Source: Flavobacterium aquidurense
Lineage (GTDB): Bacteria > Bacteroidota > Bacteroidia > Flavobacteriales > Flavobacteriaceae
Reading direction: 5' to 3'
Length of the DNA: 64,000 nucleotides
Assembly: GCF_001404985.1 (NCBI RefSeq)
Contig: NZ_JRLF01000012.1
Location: forward strand, 124,001 to 188,000
Under the pieces are notes generated by a model, which was not told the DNA's origin, ran no database searches, and saw nothing but the letters and a program-made list of their open reading frames with translations. Below, one piece after another: positions 54,350 to 63,462 of the stretch. The translations under genes and the position numbers were made by a program. Position 1 is the first letter of the stretch. Every line of letters starts with the position of its first letter.

Positions 54350-57300
54350 CTAAAAGCTATATGCCGCTCCAAAAATAACTCTTCCTTCTTCGTCAGGAGA
54401 TTTGAAATAAGAGATTCTTGCTGTTAAAACATTGATTGCATTCAGCCAAAGTCCGCCACCGTAATCCTGATGCCATTTTCGCGAATTTTCTCCGTCAAGC
54501 CAAATTCTTCCATAATCAAAACCACCCAGGATTCCGTATGTCAGAGGAGCAATTGTTTTTCGTATTTTACCAATGCTTAATCTTAAATCTGTACTTTGAG
54601 AAAAATACGAGCTTCCTAAAAATCGCTCATTTCGATATCCTCTCAAATCAGTATCTCCACCTAAAGTAGCTCCTTGATAAAACTCATAATTGTTATTTAA
54701 TATCGCTTTTCCTTTTAAAAGTGTAGCTAGTACTAATTTTCCATTGTGATCAATTTTATGGGTAAATCCTAAAAGACTTTCAATAGTAGGAAAGTTTTGT
54801 TTGGTATCATCTAAATTGGACAGCCATGCTGCAGAAACCATAAAAGCCACTCCTAAAGTTGGTTTTGCGGCAAAATCTGCATTTTTGAAAAGATATTTAA
54901 TTTTTGCTCCACCATAAACCTGACTGCCAAAAACATCTGGATTTATAATATTTGGGGTATCAATAAACCTGTTTTCAGTTTCTTCTACTCTCATTTGCTG
55001 CAACATTGGCTGAATACTAAACTCGCTGCCGTATCTGCCAACATGTCTAATAGCACCTGAAAGATTAAATTTCTGAATACGAACCCTGTTATAATCCATT
55101 CCAAATTCTTCAGTATTGTTTATAGATTCATTTCCATATCCAAAATAATTTACTGCGAAATTTGGTGTAGTATATTGCGATTCAACATCAATAACCCATT
55201 TTCCTAATAACCCGGGAAAATGTGCTACATAATTAAATTCCAGACCTCCGGTTGCAAAATAGTAAAAAGCATTTAGAACGTGTCTTTGCGTATATGGATT
55301 CTGTTTAAAATTGTTAACGGTATAATTTAAATTGATCCCCACTTTTACACCATCATCAGGATTAAAACCGATGTTTGGAAGTCCTGAAACTACATTGTAT
55401 TTCGGCCTTTCGTAATTGTATAAGTTTACATCATAATCATCTGTTAGTTGCGTTCTCGTCCTAGAATCCAGATTATACGTGTTTTCTTTTGATTTGAAAT
55501 CGTAAACAATAACTCTTTTTCCATTTTCGATATTGTAAGTGTCGTTATTCTGACCACCAATCAAACGAATTTTTATTTTCGATTTATGATCACCAATTAC
55601 CTGAAAAACGTCATTGTCATCTAAACCATAAATCCAAAGATTTTTAGTTTTAGCATCTGTTACTGTTTTACTGTAAACTAATTCGTCTCCTTCTTTTTTA
55701 ACTCTCAAAACCTGAATCTCGATACTTTTTTTAGCATTATGATTGATAATGAATTTATCTTTTTTATCTGTTCCGGCAATCATTACCGTATGACTTAATA
55801 TGTCAAAATATTCCGAAGCATATTTTTGAAGGTCTTTTTTTCTGTTTTTTAATTTATGCTTGATATCTTCAATTGTTCCGTCTTGTACTTCTTTTGGTAA
55901 TTTTTTAAAGGCATTATCGATATCACTGTCAGTTAAATTTTCCTGAATATATTTTGCCTGCGCCAACCAGTCTTTTTCATCAGCAGTTCTTAAAAATGCC
56001 AAATCCATTGGGTAAGGTTCTCTGTTAAGCCATTTTACATTGTCGATCTTATTTTTAAAAGTTCGCATATGTCGAAGTGCCGGAATATTCATTAAAATAG
56101 AAAGTAGAGTCCCGTCATATTTCACAAAAGCCTGATCGCGGTCACGAGGAATTGGGATGTAAGTAACTTTACCATCTTTTTTATGTTCAGCCCAACGCCA
56201 CTGATCACTATGCCTGTCCCAATCGCCAATAAGCATATCAAATAAACGGGCTTTTATATATTCTTTTTCGTCAACGCTGTATTTTTCATCCTTATGAAGA
56301 TTTTTCATCATATCCTCAGTACTAATAATATCAGTTGGATTTCCAAAATTTTTACCATCAAGGTGATTATCCGCCGGTCTTTCCTCAATCATGTAGAGTT
56401 GATCCCCAAAGTTCGAATTAAACTCTTTTAAACCATTTTGCTTTGGTATATAATATAAGATAGGATTGGTATGCGCCAAACCAATTTTGTCTGCCATGCT
56501 TCCAACTGCAAATGAAGTGTAAGGGTGAGAAGTAGTGTAGAAATCAAATAGAAAGTTTTCAGCATATGTATCTTCAAAATCATTTACAACATATTGATCT
56601 TTAAAAGCTACAGATTGTAAAAATACCGTTGCACTTTTTTTCAGGGCACGCATTACATATTCTCTGCCTTTAGGATCAGAAACTCTTAAGGATACAGATT
56701 GATGACCTCCGCCTTCACGAATGGGTTTTAAACCGCCCATTAAAGTATCTAAGGTTGCTGTCTTTGCATTTATAGGTAAGCTGTAATACTTTCTGTAATG
56801 TTGTCCGAATAAGAATTTATGAAACAAACTCTTATCTGTCATTTTTGTCGAATAAATAGATGTAGTAACGGTTGCAGGAAATTTGTTTTCTGCAGTTGCA
56901 GCCCAGTTAATTTCTTTTGCTTTTATGATTTCATGCTCAAAAAGAAGTTTTTCCTTATTGTTTTCATTTCCAAAGAAAGAAACTTTTGCATCACCGCTTT
57001 TAAATAAGGTCAAGGTGGCATATCCATTTCCTCCATAGGAGAATTCAGTAGGGTTTATTGCCCTTGCGGCTTCAGATTTTGATCCTGCGCCACTAATAAT
57101 TTGTTTGATGTTTTCTTTATTTACATACTGCAAATTATGGTCATGTCCGGAAACTACTATTACATTTTTTTGTTTTTGTAAAAGTGTTTTAATTCGCTTG
57201 GCATAAATCGTGTATTGCTTATTTTGTATATCCTGCGGACTAACACCGGATGTTTTTCGAAGTAAATTGATAAAAGAACCAATTATTGGCAGCGGTATTT

Positions 57301-58084
57301 TTTGCTCTAACGGAAATAATTGTTTCTCTAGCGAAAATTGTCCGCCATGTGTTCCGTTGCTCATCAAAGGATGATGAATAGCTATAACAACCGTTTTTTC
57401 CTGATTTTTGTTTAAAAGATTCTCAAGCTCGTCAAAAAAATCTTCTCTGGTTTTTATATCGCAATTGTCGTTTATCGTAGGGTGATTATCCCAATCTTCG
57501 AGAAACCATTCACTATCAATTGTAATTAAGGTTGACGTACTATCAATTTTTACATCTTCGATAGCACAACTTTTTCTTGGTAAAAAGGCTTTTTTATCAT
57601 TAAGATATTTAGTTACAAAATCTGCCTGGCGCTCCAGACCTTTTATACCATTATACCAATCATGATTACCGGGAATTACAATTGTTTTCCCTTTGAAACC
57701 TTTAGTAAGTTTTAATTGATTGGTAAGTTTTGTTTCGGCTAAAGCCTTTTCTGCAGCATTATCGTCACTAGGAAAACCTTTGGGATAGATATTATCTCCT
57801 AAAAAAAGCAGCGTGGCTTTTTTATTCGATTTTTTCAATTTTTGATGCAATAATTCAAGCGTTTGCTGTGCTTGTTCTTCATCTGCATTTCCGGCATCTC
57901 CAACTAAATAAATTGTATGCGCAATTTTTATAGTATCTGTTGCGTTTTCCGTTTCGTTGGCACTAACATCTTTTCCGTATTGCGCTTTATGCGTAGCACA
58001 GGAATAAGCGAGTACCAGTACAATTATTGCTAAAGACCGGTTTTTAATTTTAGTAATAAAATGATTATCCAAAAACAATTTCAT
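54350..58084 (-). CDS. Phosphoesterase / kinase-like / Omp85-type barrel fusion
   Basis: 1244 residues, three parts. (1) Lipoprotein-like signal (C29 in LAYSC) and a calcineurin-like metallophosphoesterase, about 52-380: GDAGNAD (62-68), GDNIYP (96-101), GNHDWYN (139-145), HHPLMSNG (237-244) and GHDHN (313-317). (2) About 430-760, a kinase-like region: VMRALKK (477-483), GDWDRHSDQW (620-629) and PRDRDQAF (646-653), in the style of CotH/HipA catalytic and metal motifs. (3) From about 900, an Omp85/BamA-type barrel with the GDTDLRGYR signature (1143-1151), ending in AYSF. Probably lies in the outer membrane with the enzyme parts on one side. Its start is 26 bp from the divergent HD gene. I know no characterised member. 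Confidence 0.8.
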   Translation of the reverse strand: MKLFLDNHFITKIKNRSLAIIVLVLAYSCATHKAQYGKDVSANETENATDTIKIAHTIYLVGDAGNADEEQAQQTLELLHQKLKKSNKKATLLFLGDNIYPKGFPSDDNAAEKALAETKLTNQLKLTKGFKGKTIVIPGNHDWYNGIKGLERQADFVTKYLNDKKAFLPRKSCAIEDVKIDSTSTLITIDSEWFLEDWDNHPTINDNCDIKTREDFFDELENLLNKNQEKTVVIAIHHPLMSNGTHGGQFSLEKQLFPLEQKIPLPIIGSFINLLRKTSGVSPQDIQNKQYTIYAKRIKTLLQKQKNVIVVSGHDHNLQYVNKENIKQIISGAGSKSEAARAINPTEFSYGGNGYATLTLFKSGDAKVSFFGNENNKEKLLFEHEIIKAKEINWAATAENKFPATVTTSIYSTKMTDKSLFHKFLFGQHYRKYYSLPINAKTATLDTLMGGLKPIREGGGHQSVSLRVSDPKGREYVMRALKKSATVFLQSVAFKDQYVVNDFEDTYAENFLFDFYTTSHPYTSFAVGSMADKIGLAHTNPILYYIPKQNGLKEFNSNFGDQLYMIEERPADNHLDGKNFGNPTDIISTEDMMKNLHKDEKYSVDEKEYIKARLFDMLIGDWDRHSDQWRWAEHKKDGKVTYIPIPRDRDQAFVKYDGTLLSILMNIPALRHMRTFKNKIDNVKWLNREPYPMDLAFLRTADEKDWLAQAKYIQENLTDSDIDNAFKKLPKEVQDGTIEDIKHKLKNRKKDLQKYASEYFDILSHTVMIAGTDKKDKFIINHNAKKSIEIQVLRVKKEGDELVYSKTVTDAKTKNLWIYGLDDNDVFQVIGDHKSKIKIRLIGGQNNDTYNIENGKRVIVYDFKSKENTYNLDSRTRTQLTDDYDVNLYNYERPKYNVVSGLPNIGFNPDDGVKVGINLNYTVNNFKQNPYTQRHVLNAFYYFATGGLEFNYVAHFPGLLGKWVIDVESQYTTPNFAVNYFGYGNESINNTEEFGMDYNRVRIQKFNLSGAIRHVGRYGSEFSIQPMLQQMRVEETENRFIDTPNIINPDVFGSQVYGGAKIKYLFKNADFAAKPTLGVAFMVSAAWLSNLDDTKQNFPTIESLLGFTHKIDHNGKLVLATLLKGKAILNNNYEFYQGATLGGDTDLRGYRNERFLGSSYFSQSTDLRLSIGKIRKTIAPLTYGILGGFDYGRIWLDGENSRKWHQDYGGGLWLNAINVLTARISYFKSPDEEGRVIFGAAYSF

Positions 58085-58110
58085 AATTTAGTGGTATAAA
58101 AAAAATCTCC

Positions 58111-59289
58111 ATGAATCTAATAGAACAATCCGAAGATTTCGTCAGTAATTTACTCAAAGATAAACTTTCTAATTTATATTCTTATCATAATTTTAACCAT
58201 ACTTTCACCGTAGTAAATGCTGTAAAAGAGCTATGCAAAAAGGAAGATGTAAGTAGTGACGAAAAAGAAATGCTTTTAGTTGCCGCTTGGTTTCATGACA
58301 CAGGTTATATAGATGGTTATGAAAATCATGAAGAGGAAAGTGTGAAAATTGCTACGGCCTTTTTGAAAGAAAAAGAACAATCTGATAAATTTATTGCAAC
58401 GGTTTCCAGTTTAATTTTGGCGACTGTAAAAGAATATATTCCAAAAACACATTTAGAAAAAATAATTAAAGATGCAGATTTTGCCCATCTCGTTGGAACA
58501 GAATATGAAACTACTTGTGAATTATTGCGTATTGAACTAAAGAACACCTGGAATCTGGATTTTTCTAATGCTGAATGGGCAAAAGAAAATTTGAATTTCT
58601 TAATGAATAAACATCGTTTTTATACGGATTACGCACTTAAAAAATGGCAGCCCTTAAAAGAAAAAAACCTGCTTTTGGTTCAGAAGAAAATTGCAAAGCA
58701 AAAGAAAAAAGAAGCAGATAAAATGGAAGAGGAAATTAAGAAAAAAGATAAAGTTGAAAAACCGGATCGTGGTGTTGATACTCTATTTCGTGTTACGCTG
58801 GGAAATCACACACGTTTAAGCGGAATCGCGGATAGTAAAGCCAATATTTTATTATCTGTAAATGCGATTATTATTTCGATAGCACTTTCATCGATTATAC
58901 CAAAATTAGACAGTCCGAAGAATGCGCATTTGGTAATTCCTACTTTTATAATGTTGATGTCAAGTGTAATTACCATCATCTTTGCTATACTTTCTACACG
59001 ACCAAAGGTAACTTCGGGTGTTTTTACAAGGGAAGATATCGAAAATAAAAAAATTAACTTATTGTTTTTCGGAAACTTCTATAAAATGCCTTTAGAAGAA
59101 TATGATTGGGCAATGAATGAAATGATGAAAGACCGCGATTACCTGTATTCTAATATGATTAAGGATTTATATTATCTGGGACTGGTTTTACAGCGCAAAT
59201 ATAATTTACTGCGAATCGCGTATAACTTTTTTATGGTGGGGCTTATCGTTACCGTAGTATCTTTTATAATTGCTTTTAAATCGATTTAA
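58111..59289 (+). CDS. HD-domain protein with Pycsar-effector-like membrane domain
   Basis: 392 residues. The N-terminal HD hydrolase domain (about 15-180) has H30 in HNFNHTF, H62-D63 in WFHDTGY and H73, and D121/D123 in KDADFAHL, so a metal-dependent nucleotide phosphohydrolase. A charged linker (about 185-220) leads to a C-terminal domain with three helices (about 245-264, 273-295, 370-390) starting SGIADSKANILLSVNAIIIS, the signature of the DUF5706/Pycsar-effector TM family. This fusion is common in Bacteroidota. It may degrade or sense a cyclic nucleotide at the inner membrane. No cyclase is adjacent. Confidence 0.85.
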   Translation: MNLIEQSEDFVSNLLKDKLSNLYSYHNFNHTFTVVNAVKELCKKEDVSSDEKEMLLVAAWFHDTGYIDGYENHEEESVKIATAFLKEKEQSDKFIATVSSLILATVKEYIPKTHLEKIIKDADFAHLVGTEYETTCELLRIELKNTWNLDFSNAEWAKENLNFLMNKHRFYTDYALKKWQPLKEKNLLLVQKKIAKQKKKEADKMEEEIKKKDKVEKPDRGVDTLFRVTLGNHTRLSGIADSKANILLSVNAIIISIALSSIIPKLDSPKNAHLVIPTFIMLMSSVITIIFAILSTRPKVTSGVFTREDIENKKINLLFFGNFYKMPLEEYDWAMNEMMKDRDYLYSNMIKDLYYLGLVLQRKYNLLRIAYNFFMVGLIVTVVSFIIAFKSI

Positions 59290-59315
59290 AAAAAGCTCAA
59301 CTATTTAGTTGAGCT
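59288..59315 (-). terminator. Terminator overlapping the end of the GAF gene
   Basis: AGCTCAACT (59294-59302) and AGTTGAGCT (59307-59315) pair; on the minus strand seven T follow. The stem includes the last codons of the GAF gene (stop at 59305-59307). Confidence 0.7.
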
Positions 59316-61674
59316 CATCTAATAAATCCTGATAGGTGATTTTTTGAGTCACCTGATTGTTATTGTTATTGATCACTTTTACACGAATTGCTCTCAAGCC
59401 TGAAACACCCTGAAGATCTTCGACCTCAAATTGTTCAATTGATGGTTCAAGGATTTTCTTGTGTTGTAAATACTTGATATATTTCAGGTATTCAGCTTCT
59501 TCACTGTTTTGAGAATATACGATTGTGATTTTTTCTTTCTCCGTAATTCTGTCTTTTGTACCTTTTATATTCGATTTGTCAATACGTTTTTTTACAACTT
59601 CATATCTTGCATTATAAGTTCCGTCAACGTCAAATCGTTTCTCATCCATTCTAAAACGAATAGAAAGTGCAGAACTAAATACCAGGATCAACGAAGTTAC
59701 GTCAAGTTCATAAGGCAATGACTCTTTAAGCTGATGATGTTCTAACTCCATTTCGCAAAGCGTCTGCAATTGCCACAAACGTAAATTGTGCAAATACATA
59801 ATATCAAATGGTCTGGTTGGGGCAATTGAGGCTCCAATGTATAAATTATGTTCTACACCATCTGTTTTAAAACGCTCATAATAATGCGGATAAATTTGTT
59901 GTGCTTCGATTTGTTTTTTATCTAAAACGGTTGCTAACCTTTTATTAATAATAGACATTGCGTTATCAAATTTCTTTCTTTCCTGATAAAATAATCCGGT
60001 TTTTTCGTCCAGGCTTTCAAAATACAAACGTTCTAGTTTTTGACTCTTTTCCGTTTCTTTTGTGTTCTTTAAAAGCGGATGAATTTCTTCTTCAATATAA
60101 CGTTGAATATGTTGCTCTGTATCTGCTTTTAGAGGTGAATCTAATTCTTCACGAAACGATTCCAATTCAAATTTGCGTTGTTCCAGAAGAACCAGATTCG
60201 TATTAGGAGCCTGAGATTCAAAAATTCTCAATATAGCGGTAAGCTGATTTTTAAGATCTATTTTTACCGTTTCATTTCTGTGCTCAGATGAACCTTTAAT
60301 ATCAATTTGTCCATATAACGGATATACATTTTTAAAGACAATTTCCTTAAAAATATAATCTTTTGTATGATTGATATTCTGAAAATAATTTTGTGATTCT
60401 TTCTTGAATTTCCAGTAAACGCTAGGATGAATAGTAGTATATTCACGCTGAATAATAGCTTCAACCTGGTGTTGCATATCCGTATTATAACGATCGATCG
60501 TATCTGTTAGATAAGGCAGAACCAGTTCTAGTTTTGTAGCGTTGACACTATTTAAATCTCTTGCATTTGAAGAAACCAACTCAACAACACCCAATAAATG
60601 GCCATCTTTGATTACAGGTGCAAAAACACAACTCTGAATACCTTGTTTTAATAAATGTTCACCAAGTCTTTTATTAGAGGATTCTTCTATGAATTTTTTT
60701 ACATTCGAAATTACAAAAGGCTCTTTGTTATCTACAAGATTTTCGAAAGAACAGCCAAAAAATGCATTTTTACAATCTACTTCCTGTTCATTTGAAAGTA
60801 AGAAACTCTGTAATTGATTGTCAAATTTAACCGGTCTTATAAATTTCTCTTCTTCAGGATTGTAAATAATAAAACCAACTTTTAAATCTGGAATTTTAAA
60901 TATAGATTTAAAAATATTCGTCACTATTTCATCTGTTGCAACTGTTTTTGCATCTGGTTTAAGCAAATTACTTTTTAAATTTGAAATAGCACTTTCTGTC
61001 GTTGCATCAAATAAAGAAACGATTCCAAATCCTTTTAAAATCCAGCTCCCTTTAGGGAATTTTGATTTCCAGAGTTCAATATCATTATAATTATCCAGCA
61101 ATAAATCGATATCATCCTGAGTAAGGTGAATGGAGTTTTCAGTTGGAATTATCTCCATAAAATCTGCATTATACAAAATGCGATAATGCTTTTCAACTCC
61201 CTCTTCATCCGGAATATCGTAGAAAAAAGGTTTATTAAAATCTATTCGCTGTTTGTAATATACACCTAAAATAAGGCAACAGTTATTAATATAGAATTGG
61301 TGATCATCAAAATCACGAATTTCCATATAAAACTCGTCACCGGCATTGCGTAAAATTTTCCTGAAACGGTCTGTATAATTAAAAGATATATTTTGAAATG
61401 GGATCGTAACTGCTTTTATTTCGTTTTGACTTAAAGCAGTAGGGAATAAGTCAGCCAGTAAATTTTTTATTAAGGCTTCATTGTTTTTAATAAGAGAAAA
61501 ATCCTCAATACCTGTTCTAAATTCAGGAATAGGTTCTATCTCTTTTAAAATAGCTTTGGCATAGTTCGAACGATAATCCACATCTGATAAAGCAATTTCT
61601 TCAAAAGACTCAATTAGTTTATGAAATGAAATTATGGTTTTAAAGGGGCTTTCGTTGAACATTTGAATATCCAT
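59305..61674 (-). CDS. GAF-domain protein, uncharacterised
   Basis: 789 residues, cytoplasmic, mainly helical. A GAF domain at about 260-390 (KVGFIIYNPEEEKFIRPV, GIQSCVFAPVIKDGHLLGVVELVS read in pieces) is set in a long body with no kinase, cyclase or DNA-binding motif. The rest does not match a family I can name. It converges on the HD/Pycsar-like gene with the stop codons 15 bp apart. Expect a sensor or scaffold. A promoter lies at 61702-61695. Confidence 0.65.
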   Translation of the reverse strand: MDIQMFNESPFKTIISFHKLIESFEEIALSDVDYRSNYAKAILKEIEPIPEFRTGIEDFSLIKNNEALIKNLLADLFPTALSQNEIKAVTIPFQNISFNYTDRFRKILRNAGDEFYMEIRDFDDHQFYINNCCLILGVYYKQRIDFNKPFFYDIPDEEGVEKHYRILYNADFMEIIPTENSIHLTQDDIDLLLDNYNDIELWKSKFPKGSWILKGFGIVSLFDATTESAISNLKSNLLKPDAKTVATDEIVTNIFKSIFKIPDLKVGFIIYNPEEEKFIRPVKFDNQLQSFLLSNEQEVDCKNAFFGCSFENLVDNKEPFVISNVKKFIEESSNKRLGEHLLKQGIQSCVFAPVIKDGHLLGVVELVSSNARDLNSVNATKLELVLPYLTDTIDRYNTDMQHQVEAIIQREYTTIHPSVYWKFKKESQNYFQNINHTKDYIFKEIVFKNVYPLYGQIDIKGSSEHRNETVKIDLKNQLTAILRIFESQAPNTNLVLLEQRKFELESFREELDSPLKADTEQHIQRYIEEEIHPLLKNTKETEKSQKLERLYFESLDEKTGLFYQERKKFDNAMSIINKRLATVLDKKQIEAQQIYPHYYERFKTDGVEHNLYIGASIAPTRPFDIMYLHNLRLWQLQTLCEMELEHHQLKESLPYELDVTSLILVFSSALSIRFRMDEKRFDVDGTYNARYEVVKKRIDKSNIKGTKDRITEKEKITIVYSQNSEEAEYLKYIKYLQHKKILEPSIEQFEVEDLQGVSGLRAIRVKVINNNNNQVTQKITYQDLLDELN

Positions 61675-61694
61675 CTTATTTTTATTTTAGGATA

Positions 61695-61702
61695 CAAAAT
61701 TA
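61695..61702 (-). promoter_or_regulatory. -7 box of the GAF gene
   Basis: TAATTTTG on the minus strand fits TAnnTTTG, 20 bp before the start codon. Confidence 0.5.
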
Positions 61703-61822
61703 AGCAAATATTAAGAATGTACATCATTTTATTATTTCTTTAGTTTATAGTTCAATAGATTTTACCCACTGAAAATCAGTGTTTTTGAGCTGTATTTTTA
61801 TTTTAACGAAATATTAACAATA

Positions 61823-61852
61823 ATAATAACGGAACGATCGTTCCGTTATTAT
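61823..61852. promoter_or_regulatory. Operator O1, 30-bp perfect palindrome
   Basis: A perfect 30-bp palindrome with the core GGAACGATCGTTCC (61831-61844) and AT-rich arms. It ends on the first base of the -7 box and covers the -33 position. This is the layout of a TetR-family repressor site. The same core recurs at 62671. Confidence 0.85.
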
Positions 61853-61859
61853 ATCTTTG
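61852..61859 (+). promoter_or_regulatory. -7 box of the SDR gene
   Basis: TATCTTTG, directly at the edge of operator O1 and about 42 bp before the start codon. Confidence 0.65.
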
Positions 61860-61901
61860 TACCATAATAATGAAATAATCAATAATTTAAAAACAATAAA
61901 A

Positions 61902-62654
61902 ATGAAAAATTTAGAAAACAAAGTAGCTATTGTAACTGGTGGAAATAGCGGAATTGGTTACGCAACAGCTGCAGATTTAGCAGCAAAAGGTGCAAAAGTA
62001 ATTGTAACGGGAAGAAACAAGGAAGCTTTGGCTCAAGCCGAAAAAGAATTAAATGTTACCGGAATCGTAGCAGATCAATCTGATCTAAAATCTATTGATA
62101 GTTTGGTAGAACAGGTAAAAGCTCAATTTGGAAAAGTAGATATTCTATTTTTAAATGCTGGAATTGCAGCTTTCGCTCCAGTAGAAGTGGCTTCAGAAGA
62201 TCATTATGACAGTATTATGAATGTGAATGTAAAAGGAGTTTATTTTACAGTTCAAAAAGTATTGCCAATTTTAAACGATGGTGGTTCTATTATCTTTAAT
62301 ACATCAGTAAATGCTCAATTAGGAATGCCGGGTTCAAGTGTATACGGTGCAAGTAAAGCAGCAGTTTTATCATTAAACAGAATATTTGCAGCTGAATTAG
62401 CACCAAGAAAAATTAGAGTAAATGCAGTTTCTCCTGGTCCAATCGAAACTCCTTTGTATGGTAAAGTAGGTTTAGAAAAAGAAGAAGTAGAAGGTTTAGG
62501 AGCAGCTTTGGGACAAAAGATTTTATTGAAACGTTTTGGACAAGCGGCAGAGGTTGCAAAAACCATTAGTTTTCTGGCTTCTGATGATGCTTCATTCATT
62601 ACAGGGACAGAAATTGTTGTAGACGGTGGACTTACTGTAAATACCGTATTATAA
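61902..62654 (+). CDS. SDR family oxidoreductase
   Basis: 250 residues from the ATG at 61902, the start that matches the family (MKNLENKVAIVTGG); an earlier in-frame ATG adds 15 unlikely residues and lies inside the promoter. Rossmann motif GGNSGIGYA, NAG in LNAGIA, catalytic S-Y-K with YGASK, and the PGPIETPLYG segment. NAD(P)-dependent dehydrogenase of unknown substrate. It is controlled by the TetR protein encoded 72 bp downstream through operator O1. Confidence 0.92.
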   Translation: MKNLENKVAIVTGGNSGIGYATAADLAAKGAKVIVTGRNKEALAQAEKELNVTGIVADQSDLKSIDSLVEQVKAQFGKVDILFLNAGIAAFAPVEVASEDHYDSIMNVNVKGVYFTVQKVLPILNDGGSIIFNTSVNAQLGMPGSSVYGASKAAVLSLNRIFAAELAPRKIRVNAVSPGPIETPLYGKVGLEKEEVEGLGAALGQKILLKRFGQAAEVAKTISFLASDDASFITGTEIVVDGGLTVNTVL

Positions 62655-62670
62655 TTTTTTACCTAATTCA

Positions 62671-62702
62671 GGAACGATTGTTCCGTATTTTTAATATCTT
62701 TG
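62671..62702 (+). promoter_or_regulatory. Operator O2 and -7 box of the tetR gene
   Basis: GGAACGATTGTTCC (62671-62684) is the O1 core with one base changed. TATCTTTG (62695-62702) follows 10 bp on. It implies autoregulation by the same repressor. Confidence 0.8.
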
Positions 62703-62725
62703 TAAAAGAATTTAATTATGAAGTC

Positions 62726-63307
62726 ATGGCAAGAACTAAAGAATTTAACGAAGATCAGGCTTTAGATAAAGCAATCGAAATTTTCTGGCACAAAGGATAT
62801 AACGGAACATCGGCTCAGGATTTAGTAACACATTTAGGGTTAAGTCGTTCCAGTTTGTATGATACTTTTGGAGACAAGCAAAAGCTATTTGCACAATCTT
62901 TGCAGCGTTATCAAAAAAATGCTCAAAACCAAATCATTGATTTGTTAGAGCAGTCAGATAATATTAAAGAGACTTTAAAGGAGATTTTTAAACAAGCTGT
63001 TATAGAAAGTTTAGAAGACCGGATTACAAAAGGCTGTTTTATGGTAAATTCTTCTGTAGAATTAGCAATGCATGATGAAGAGATTGCTAAAATTGTAAAA
63101 AATAACAGCCAGATTATGGAAGATGTTTTTACAAAAGCAGTGCAGAAAGGTCAGGATGCAGGACATATTTCAAAGGTAAATAGTGCGACAGTTTTAGCCC
63201 GATTCATTTTTAATACATATTCCGGGATCAGGGTTTTAGCCCGAACCGGTGAAAAAGACAAACAAGTTTACGATGATATTATAAAAGCCATGTTTTCTAT
63301 ATTGTAA
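62726..63307 (+). CDS. TetR-family repressor
   Basis: 193 residues from the ATG at 62726; the open frame further up runs back through the -7 box into operator O2, so that start is the only sensible one. The N-terminal helix-turn-helix (ALDKAIEIFWHKGYNGTSAQDLVTHLGLSRSSLYDTFGDKQKLF read in pieces) is typical of the AcrR/YcdC-like group. The C-terminal all-helical ligand domain is of the TetR_C_16 or similar type. It should repress itself and the upstream SDR gene by operators O1 and O2. Confidence 0.93.
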   Translation: MARTKEFNEDQALDKAIEIFWHKGYNGTSAQDLVTHLGLSRSSLYDTFGDKQKLFAQSLQRYQKNAQNQIIDLLEQSDNIKETLKEIFKQAVIESLEDRITKGCFMVNSSVELAMHDEEIAKIVKNNSQIMEDVFTKAVQKGQDAGHISKVNSATVLARFIFNTYSGIRVLARTGEKDKQVYDDIIKAMFSIL

Positions 63308-63330
63308 TGATTTAAGGAAACTGTTAAAAC

Positions 63331-63370
63331 AAAAAACGTTAATTACAATCGTGATTAACGTTTTTTGTTT
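63331..63370 (+). terminator. Terminator after the tetR gene
   Basis: AAAAAACGTTAAT (63331-63343) and ATTAACGTTTTTT (63354-63366) form a 13-bp stem, followed by GTTT. Confidence 0.85.
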
Positions 63371-63462
63371 TTAATAGAGAATGAAAATAGAAAATAATCA
63401 GATTTTTTATTTCTAAAGGATTAGAAAATGTCTTTTTAGCTTAAAATATCATTTAAAAATAA

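Noticed and set aside
58111..61674. Complete Pycsar or CBASS defence system
   Set aside because: Only the effector-like membrane domain is present; no pyrimidine cyclase or CD-NTase gene lies next to it, and the GAF protein has no cyclase motif.
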